Shown: positions 47,465-52,686 of the stretch, in pieces
How positions within the stretch are numbered: the first letter of the stretch is position 1
How the letters are laid out: every line of letters starts with the position of its first letter
Origin: Psychromonas sp. MB-3u-54
GTDB taxonomy: Bacteria; Pseudomonadota; Gammaproteobacteria; Enterobacterales; Psychromonadaceae
Length of the DNA stretch: 52,686 nt
Assembly: GCF_002836415.1 (NCBI RefSeq)
Contig: NZ_PJBP01000166.1
Span: 1 to 52,686 of the forward strand
Direction: 5' to 3'
Notes under the pieces: model-generated
Told to the model about the DNA's origin: nothing
What the model saw: the letters and a program-made list of their open reading frames with translations, nothing else
Database searches by the model: none
Made by a program: the position numbers and the translations under genes

Positions 47465-48529
47465 ATGGGTATTTTAGATCGTTACATAGGTAAAACAATT
47501 TTTGCCGCCACTTTTTTGAGTCTGTTTGTATTGATAGGTTTGAGCAGTATCATTAAATTTGTTGAGCAGATGGGAGGAATTGGAACGGGTTCCTACGATG
47601 CCTGGGATGCGGCCTATTTTGTTATTCTCAAAATCCCTGCTGAATTAGCGGTTTTTTTCCCGATGGCAGCCTTAATCGGTGCCTTGATTGGTTTAGGAAG
47701 TTTGGCGGGCAGCAGTGAACTGGTTGTTATGCAGGCTGCCGGGATATCAAAATTACGGATCGCAGGTGCCGTATTAAAAACCGCTATTCCAATGGTTATC
47801 GCGGTGATGCTCTTGAGCGAATTTGTGACCCCAAAAGCCGACAAAGAAGCCTATTCTATGCGTTATATGGCAAAAAGAGGCGAAGTACAGGTCAGTAATC
47901 AATATGGAGTTTGGGTGAAGGATGCGGATTCATTCGTCAGTATTGAACGGATGAACAGTAATAATGAACTCTTTCATGTGCAATTGTACTTTTTTGATGA
48001 AAATTTAAAACTTGAACATGCAATTCTGGCGCGTAAAGCAGCCTTTAAAGAAGGCAATTGGCTCTTTGAAGATGTTAGTCAAACCAATTTTTTGGAAGAC
48101 AGAACAGAGGTTAAGCGCATTAATAATTATATTTGGGAGACTAAACTGACCCCGAAAAAATTGGAAGTTATTCTGGGTGAACCGGATAAAATGTCGATGC
48201 GTGATATTTATAACTACATCGTCTACCTTGAAAATAATGAGCAGGATGCAAAGCGTTTCTGGCTGATCTTTTGGCGTAAAGCCGTCCTGCCTTTTACCAT
48301 TGTGGTGATGATGTTACTGTCGGTTTCTTTTATATTTGGCGGCTTACGTACGGTCGCAATGGGCACGCGTTTAATTTTTGGTATCGCTGCGGGTTTTACT
48401 TTCTATATTTCAGGGGAGTTATTTGGTCCTTTCAGTTTAGTCTTTAACTTTCCCCCTATACTGGGCGCATTATTGCCCAGTTTTCTGGTGTTATCTCTGG
48501 CGCTCTACCTGCTTAAGCGGCAAAGTTAA
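47465..48529 (+). CDS. lptG: LptG, lipopolysaccharide export permease
   Basis: A 354-residue partner of LptF with the same architecture. MGILDRYIGKTIFAATFLSLFVLIGLSSIIKFVEQM, FFPMAALIGALIGLGSLAGSSELVVMQAAGIS and the C-terminal SVSFIFGGLRTVAMGTRLIFGI are typical LptG segments. Forms a two-gene operon with lptF and ends at a strong hairpin. Confidence 0.95.
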   Translation: MGILDRYIGKTIFAATFLSLFVLIGLSSIIKFVEQMGGIGTGSYDAWDAAYFVILKIPAELAVFFPMAALIGALIGLGSLAGSSELVVMQAAGISKLRIAGAVLKTAIPMVIAVMLLSEFVTPKADKEAYSMRYMAKRGEVQVSNQYGVWVKDADSFVSIERMNSNNELFHVQLYFFDENLKLEHAILARKAAFKEGNWLFEDVSQTNFLEDRTEVKRINNYIWETKLTPKKLEVILGEPDKMSMRDIYNYIVYLENNEQDAKRFWLIFWRKAVLPFTIVVMMLLSVSFIFGGLRTVAMGTRLIFGIAAGFTFYISGELFGPFSLVFNFPPILGALLPSFLVLSLALYLLKRQS

Positions 48530-48545
48530 ACAAAAAATAATAAAC

Positions 48546-48590
48546 AAAAAAATGCCACGCTTTATGATCAATAAAACGTGGCATTTTTTA
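48546..48590 (+). terminator. rho-independent terminator after lptG
   Basis: AATGCCACG/CGTGGCATT stem extended by A/T pairs, 17-base loop, T run. Confidence 0.85.
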
Positions 48591-48637
48591 TCACACTAGT
48601 CTAAGAGAGCGCTGAATGACTGAGCTCTGATGGACTT

Positions 48638-49192
48638 TTATTTTTTATTCTGATCCATAAATGCCATGCCCTTAAAACCTTTCCAATCGCTTAACTCTTT
48701 TGTTAATACGACCATCTCGCATTCTGCCCACTGGTCTTGAAATGCACTTTTATTCCCAAAAAAAACCAAAAAATTGCCTAAACCAAAGGCTGACGTTGCC
48801 ATGCGAATTAATGATTGGGTAAAGGAGATATTACTACCATCGCTGTTTTGAACACGTAATCGCCACGCCTTCATACCGATAGTTTGACCGCCTCGGGTCC
48901 AGAAATAACCGTAAAATCCAATGATAATGATTGCCAGATATAATGCAAATACTTGGCTGGAAGCGAGAAAATCTGCAACATCTCGATAAGCCTCAAGATT
49001 TATCAGGCCGATGTTACTGGCGATAATCACGACTATAATAGCAAGGATTCCGGCTAACATGAGTAAAGCTGAAACAGCAAAAAGGTCGTAAAGATAGGCG
49101 CCTGCTCGTTTCAAAAAATTAGCGCGCGGACAACTCTGATACTGTTGCTGCAGGTTTTTTGTCTGTACATTTTCGTGCTTATATTTGCTCAT
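48638..49192 (-). CDS. RDD family membrane protein
   Basis: 184 residues with three membrane helices (about 38-60, 80-97, 125-140). The RDD signature is FLKRAGAYLYDLFAVSALL (Arg and Asp in helix 1) with QTIGMKAWRLRVQNSDG later. A hydrophilic Gln/Lys-rich N-terminus precedes them. Function unknown; the family is proposed to act in transport or envelope stress. Convergent with lptG. Confidence 0.88.
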   Translation of the reverse strand: MSKYKHENVQTKNLQQQYQSCPRANFLKRAGAYLYDLFAVSALLMLAGILAIIVVIIASNIGLINLEAYRDVADFLASSQVFALYLAIIIIGFYGYFWTRGGQTIGMKAWRLRVQNSDGSNISFTQSLIRMATSAFGLGNFLVFFGNKSAFQDQWAECEMVVLTKELSDWKGFKGMAFMDQNKK

Positions 49193-49359
49193 ACTGATTC
49201 CTTAAGTTTACCTGCCTGCAGTGTAGCAAAAGCAAAATCACTTGGCATTTTTTTAAAAGTGATGCGGCTAAAAAAAGTCGTAAAATATAAGCGAAAAGGA
49301 GGGATTTAGCCGCTAATTAAAAAAGATGATGCTTTTTCAATCAGTCAGTTAGAAAACAC

Positions 49360-49387
49360 TTGTCAGCAGAGTATCACTAGGTATAAT
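49360..49387 (+). promoter_or_regulatory. sigma70 promoter of tRNA-Leu
   Basis: TTGTCA (49360-49365), a 16-base spacer and perfect TATAAT (49382-49387), 42 bases before the tRNA. Confidence 0.8.
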
Positions 49388-49429
49388 CCCTTCGTCTTAA
49401 CAACACTCTACTTTAAAATTAAAGATTAT

Positions 49430-49514
49430 GCCCGAGTGGTGAAATTGGTAGACGCGACGGATTCAAAATCCGTTTTCGAAAGAAGTGCCGGTTCAAGTCC
49501 GGCCTCGGGCACCA
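49430..49514 (+). tRNA. tRNA-Leu (CAA anticodon)
   Basis: An 85-base class II tRNA with encoded CCA. The acceptor is GCCCGAG/CTCGGGC and the anticodon arm ACGGA-TTCAAAA-TCCGT gives CAA. A long variable arm and GGTTCAAGTCC in the T-arm follow. The equivalent E. coli gene (leuX) also lies downstream of lptFG and is a known island integration site. Confidence 0.97.
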
Positions 49515-49523
49515 TACTTTAAC

Positions 49524-49548
49524 TCCTTGCTTATGCAGGGATTTTTTG
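49524..49548 (+). terminator. terminator after tRNA-Leu
   Basis: TCCTTGC/GCAGGGA stem (one G-T pair), TTAT loop, TTTTTTG. Confidence 0.8.
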
Positions 49549-50108
49549 TTTATACCGATCAGTAAATTCCCCCTTTAATAACTACCTTCTGTCCATATCC
49601 AGACTTTCACGTGAAGATTCTGTGCGCAATGAGATCCCAAGCTTTCCAACAACCGACAAATTAATCCAACTTAGCTTTTAGTCTCGGCAATCGCAACTGG
49701 TGGTCTCCTCTTATCCATTTACAGTCTTTTTGTGGGGTTGATTTTAGATTGGAATGTAGTTTCTTCGTAAATTGATAAAGGCTGTAACCCTCATTGTATA
49801 ACGCGCTACCGCAGTTTTAGCAGCTTGAATAATTGAAAGTATTATTCTGAAGCGGCGTCGCTATATTTAAAATCAACCCTCTAAAAACTGTGGAATCGCG
49901 TTACAAAATCTATTTTAGGGTTTTTGGGCAGAAAATTTCTCAACTTTTTATTCGTTAATATCAATTTACTCAGCCGACCTTTACTCATTGCCAAATCCTT
50001 TGCGCAGCATAATATTTTCTTTGATGTAATGACTTAAAAGAATAAAAGGTATAGATGTCCTGCCTTTTTCTCCACGGATGAAGATGCGCTGCGCTTTGTT
50101 TAATACGT
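49549..50108. other. gene-free stretch behind tRNA-Leu
   Basis: No supported gene. The segment near 49900-49930 (ACAAAATCTATTTTAGGG) has a degenerate partner near 50520-50545, so the region may hold a decayed duplication. No integrase gene or copy of the tRNA 3' end was seen. Confidence 0.4.
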
Positions 50109-50437
50109 ATGCAACTATCTAATTTGATGGTTGCGATTAAACAAATTGAAGCAGATCTAAGTGGTGATATAACGGTTGAACAGAAAATCAGTTTTAATAA
50201 CATGTATGACAAGTTTCAAACTAACGCTAATGTCAAAGTCGCGCGTATAGAGTCATTAGAGAGCTCATTAGTTGGTCTGGAAAAAAAAGCCGATACAAAA
50301 AGAAGTATTGTGCTAACCCGCAGGTAAAATTGGAAGCTGATAAATTAAGTTGTGAAATGGGTGGCAGCGAAACCCCACTCAGTCAAATATATGATGAGAT
50401 ATTGGCGATGGGCAGTGACGGTATGCTGAATCACTAA
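50109..50437 (+). pseudogene. frameshifted small hypothetical gene
   Basis: A 72-codon frame (opening MQLSNLMVAIKQIEADLSG, with charged helical IESLESSLVGLEKKADTKR) ends in TAG-like sequence near 50327. A second frame takes over at about 50311 and reads QVKLEADKLSCEMGG, then LSQIYDEILAMGSDGML to a stop at 50437. The two halves look like one helical protein of about 110 residues broken by one base. Not recognised. Confidence 0.4.
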
Positions 50438-50925
50438 TAGGTAAAAAATTAGAGTCGGCACCCATCCTGACACGGCAAGCATCACTATAGCTAACAGCTT
50501 CTATCCTGTTATGTTCTCTTATAAAATCTATTTTCAAGGTTTTGGAGCATAAAAACGACTTAGAATTTTTGAACTAATTTTTTATTTAGATGACCCCGTT
50601 GGCGCATGTATTTCTCCCAGTAGCGAGCAAAATAAAAGATCCTTACAGCAAAGTCGATTTGAATATTCATGCACTGCTTGAACGATTTCGCTAAGTCGCT
50701 TTCGCCCCCCATTGCGACTTACAAAACAAAAAAATGGCCTCTATAATCGAGCCAGGATAAGTTTAAGAAGCACTCCTTACAGATCACTTTTCTGTTAAGT
50801 TTGTGGTAATTAGGTTACGTCCCGCATGCTCAAGCAATTCAGTAAACTTGCGCTTTCGCATGGCGATCGCTGTTTAATGGTGAGTTTGGACTGCCATCAA
50901 CATCGGTAACCCTCACTGTTTAAAA
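50438..50925. other. gene-free stretch before the GGDEF-EAL gene
   Basis: No supported gene or RNA. No strong terminator is visible for the minus-strand GGDEF-EAL gene. Confidence 0.4.
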
Positions 50926-52686
50926 TTAGGTGTCAGTTAAACGAAAAATTGACGCCTCAAACTGATCAATAGGTATTGGTTTGCTGAATAAATATCCTTG
51001 GAAAAATGTGCATCCTTTGCCTAAGAGTAATTGTCGTTGCTCTTCTGTTTCCACTCCCTCGGCAATGATGTCTATGTTCATAATGTTTGCCATAGCAATG
51101 ATCGCCTTTACTATCGCTCTGCTATTACTATCTATCGCAATATCGCGCACGAACGATTGGTCTATCTTGATCTGGTCGAGCGGTAGCTGCTTGATATACT
51201 GTAAGGACGAATAGCCAGTGCCAAAGTCATCTAGAGAGAAATGAACGCCAATATTATTTAATGCGTTCATACTGGAAATGGTGGCTTTAATGTCCTCTTG
51301 GAACAGACTTTCGGTCAATTCTAGCTTAAGTAAATTTGCGGGAATAGCATGTTGGCGCACAGCTGACTGCACTTGATCCACGAAATCCGTCTGCCGGAAT
51401 TGTTTTGCACTTACATTAACTGCCAGTGTTAAATCGCGAGTCCGCGACTCTTTCTGCCATACTTTGATCTGCGCACAAGCCGTTTCGATAACCCATTTCC
51501 CAATGGGAAGAATCAATCTGGTTTCTTCCGCCAGAGGGATAAAGGTAGCAGGTGACACCAGCCCGCGTTCAGGGTGCATCCAGCGGATCAATGCCTCTGC
51601 TCCCCATGCTCGGTTAGCACTGTCCATCTGAATTTGGTAATACAAATGAAATTGTGACTTTTCAACGGCAATGCGCAATTCATTTTCGAGGGTTGTGCGC
51701 ACGTTAATGATATCCTGCATTTGCTGGCTAAAGAACCTCATCGTATTACCGCCGGCTTGTTTAGCCTGATACATGGCGATGTCGGCTTGTTTCAGTAGAT
51801 CTTCTGCCGTCTTACCCTCATGGCCGAAAAAGGCCGCACCGATACTCACGCCGCTATAGCATTGGTGCATGGCGAGCTGGTAGGGCTTATTGAGCGCAGT
51901 GAAAATTTTATCGGCAATAGTATTCGCCTTTGCTGCGGCTTCAATGGTTTTTTCGTGCAGGTCTTCCAGAATCAACACAAACTCGTCCCCCCCCAGGCGC
52001 GCCACGGTATCGCCTTTGCGTAGACAGGACGCCAGGCGTTGCGCTATCTGGATCAACAGTAAATCACCAACTTCATGGCCGAGGGTGTCGTTGATATCCT
52101 TGAAATGGTCCAAATCAATAAACATCACCACACTTTCACAGCCTTGACGCACGTTGGAAGCTAATGCGTGATGTAGCCGGTCTATCAAAATACGTCTATT
52201 GGGCAAGCCGGTAAGCGTGTCATAGTAAGCGAGGTCATTGAGTTCTTCTGCCCGTTTACCTTTTTCTTCGTTTTGAAAGGCAAGCTCTTTGTTGGCAATA
52301 ACAAGCTCTGCTGCCCGCTTATCCTTTTCTTCGCTTTGAAAAGCAAGCTCCTTATTGGCAATAACAAGCTCTTCTGCCCGTTTATCCTTCTCTTCGTTGG
52401 CAATAACAAGCTCTGCTGCCCGCTTATCCTTTTCTTCGCTTTGAAAAGCAAGCTCCTTATTGGCAATAAGAAGCTCTTCTACCCGTTTACCTTTTTCTTT
52501 TTCTTGAAAGACAAGTTCCTTGTCGGCAATAACGAGCTCTTCTACTCGTTTACCTTTTTCTTTTTCTTGAAAGGCAAGTTCCTTGTCGGCAATAACAAGC
52601 TCTGCTGCTCGTTTATCCTTCTCTTCGTTTTGAAAGGCAAGCTCCTTGTCGGCAATAATAAGCTCTGCTGCCCGCTTATCCTTCTC
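50926..52686 (-). CDS. GGDEF-EAL cyclic-di-GMP protein with repeat linker, 5' end beyond window
   Basis: At least 586 codons read from the right edge. The first part consists of 21-residue units (type EKDKRAAELVIANKELAFQN), probably a long coiled coil. It is followed by LAYYDTLTGLPNRR and a diguanylate cyclase domain with RLGGDEFVLI and an RKGD inhibitory site five residues before it. The C-terminal phosphodiesterase domain has EALIRW, the ESLFQEDI Glu, DDFGTGYSSL and KIDQSFVRD, so both active sites look intact. It makes or breaks cyclic di-GMP. A sensory N-terminus is probably outside the window. The often-called start at 52206 is internal to the GGDEF domain. Confidence 0.93.
   Translation of the reverse strand, partial: EKDKRAAELIIADKELAFQNEEKDKRAAELVIADKELAFQEKEKGKRVEELVIADKELVFQEKEKGKRVEELLIANKELAFQSEEKDKRAAELVIANEEKDKRAEELVIANKELAFQSEEKDKRAAELVIANKELAFQNEEKGKRAEELNDLAYYDTLTGLPNRRILIDRLHHALASNVRQGCESVVMFIDLDHFKDINDTLGHEVGDLLLIQIAQRLASCLRKGDTVARLGGDEFVLILEDLHEKTIEAAAKANTIADKIFTALNKPYQLAMHQCYSGVSIGAAFFGHEGKTAEDLLKQADIAMYQAKQAGGNTMRFFSQQMQDIINVRTTLENELRIAVEKSQFHLYYQIQMDSANRAWGAEALIRWMHPERGLVSPATFIPLAEETRLILPIGKWVIETACAQIKVWQKESRTRDLTLAVNVSAKQFRQTDFVDQVQSAVRQHAIPANLLKLELTESLFQEDIKATISSMNALNNIGVHFSLDDFGTGYSSLQYIKQLPLDQIKIDQSFVRDIAIDSNSRAIVKAIIAMANIMNIDIIAEGVETEEQRQLLLGKGCTFFQGYLFSKPIPIDQFEASIFRLTDT
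52228..52686 (-). repeat. 63-bp in-frame tandem repeats in the GGDEF-EAL linker
   Basis: Seven units plus a partial eighth of 21 codons each are visible; one is shortened to 14 codons (VIANEEKDKRAEE). The array runs off the window edge. Confidence 0.93.

Noticed and set aside
52185..52466. Repeat-rich 93-codon ORF in the GGDEF-EAL linker
   Set aside because: It is an alternate frame of the in-frame 63-bp repeats; the GGDEF-EAL frame is open through the whole stretch.

Overview
The window looks like a chromosomal segment of a marine, low-GC gammaproteobacterium, most likely Psychromonas or a close relative. This is inferred, not searched. The support is gene order shared with enteric and marine relatives (trmB/mutY/yggX; valS-holC-pepA divergent from lptF-lptG; crp near yheU), a TMAO-respiration locus in torECAD order, and an AT-rich background.

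Layout. 1-2647: tRNA-Thr and tRNA-Phe, then yggX-mutY divergent from trmB. 2650-8700: an accessory stretch with a decayed IS5-family element (851 bp, target duplication still visible), a gfa formaldehyde-activating gene, a strikingly GC-rich UvrA-like ATPase gene of actinobacterial character, and IS66 debris. 8709-14010: glutathione and formaldehyde metabolism (gshA, fghA, adhC) with an SMR transporter and a divergent LysR regulator. 14685-24486: a complete TMAO respiration system, torR/torT/torS followed by torE-torC-torA-torD on the opposite strand, with TorR-box-like repeats upstream of torE. 24500-32190: a mosaic of transposase and AbiTii-like remnants, two MITE-like elements, a DUF502 protein, a glycine-zipper lipoprotein, a YbjQ protein, a VanZ-like protein, a double zinc-ribbon protein and an EamA transporter. 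32193-36046: TPP riboswitch and thiB-thiP-thiQ, with a 325-bp inverted-repeat element splitting thiP from thiQ. 36113-41006: crp, yheU, carbonic anhydrase, a cytochrome c and comM. 41198-49192: valS-holC-pepA, lptF-lptG and an RDD protein. 49360-52686: tRNA-Leu(CAA), a gene-poor stretch with a frameshifted ORF, and the 3' part of a GGDEF-EAL gene with a 21-residue repeat linker.

How the genes work together. GshA makes glutathione. Gfa, AdhC and FghA then form a glutathione-dependent route from formaldehyde to formate. TorS, TorT and TorR sense TMAO and drive torECAD for anaerobic respiration. ThiBPQ imports thiamine under TPP control.

The most unusual pattern is repeated tandem duplication of gene 5' ends. 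Upstream of the vanZ-like gene six copies of its own ribosome-binding site and start region lie in a row, four of which still encode chained 13-codon micro-ORFs. The ybjQ gene has one 116-bp copy of its start region, and yheU has three degenerate upstream copies. comM is preceded by twelve 49-bp repeats, seven of which carry a sigma70-like promoter arrangement. An octamer array sits directly behind valS. These lie within 13 kb and suggest a local or genome-wide amplification process acting on expression-control regions.
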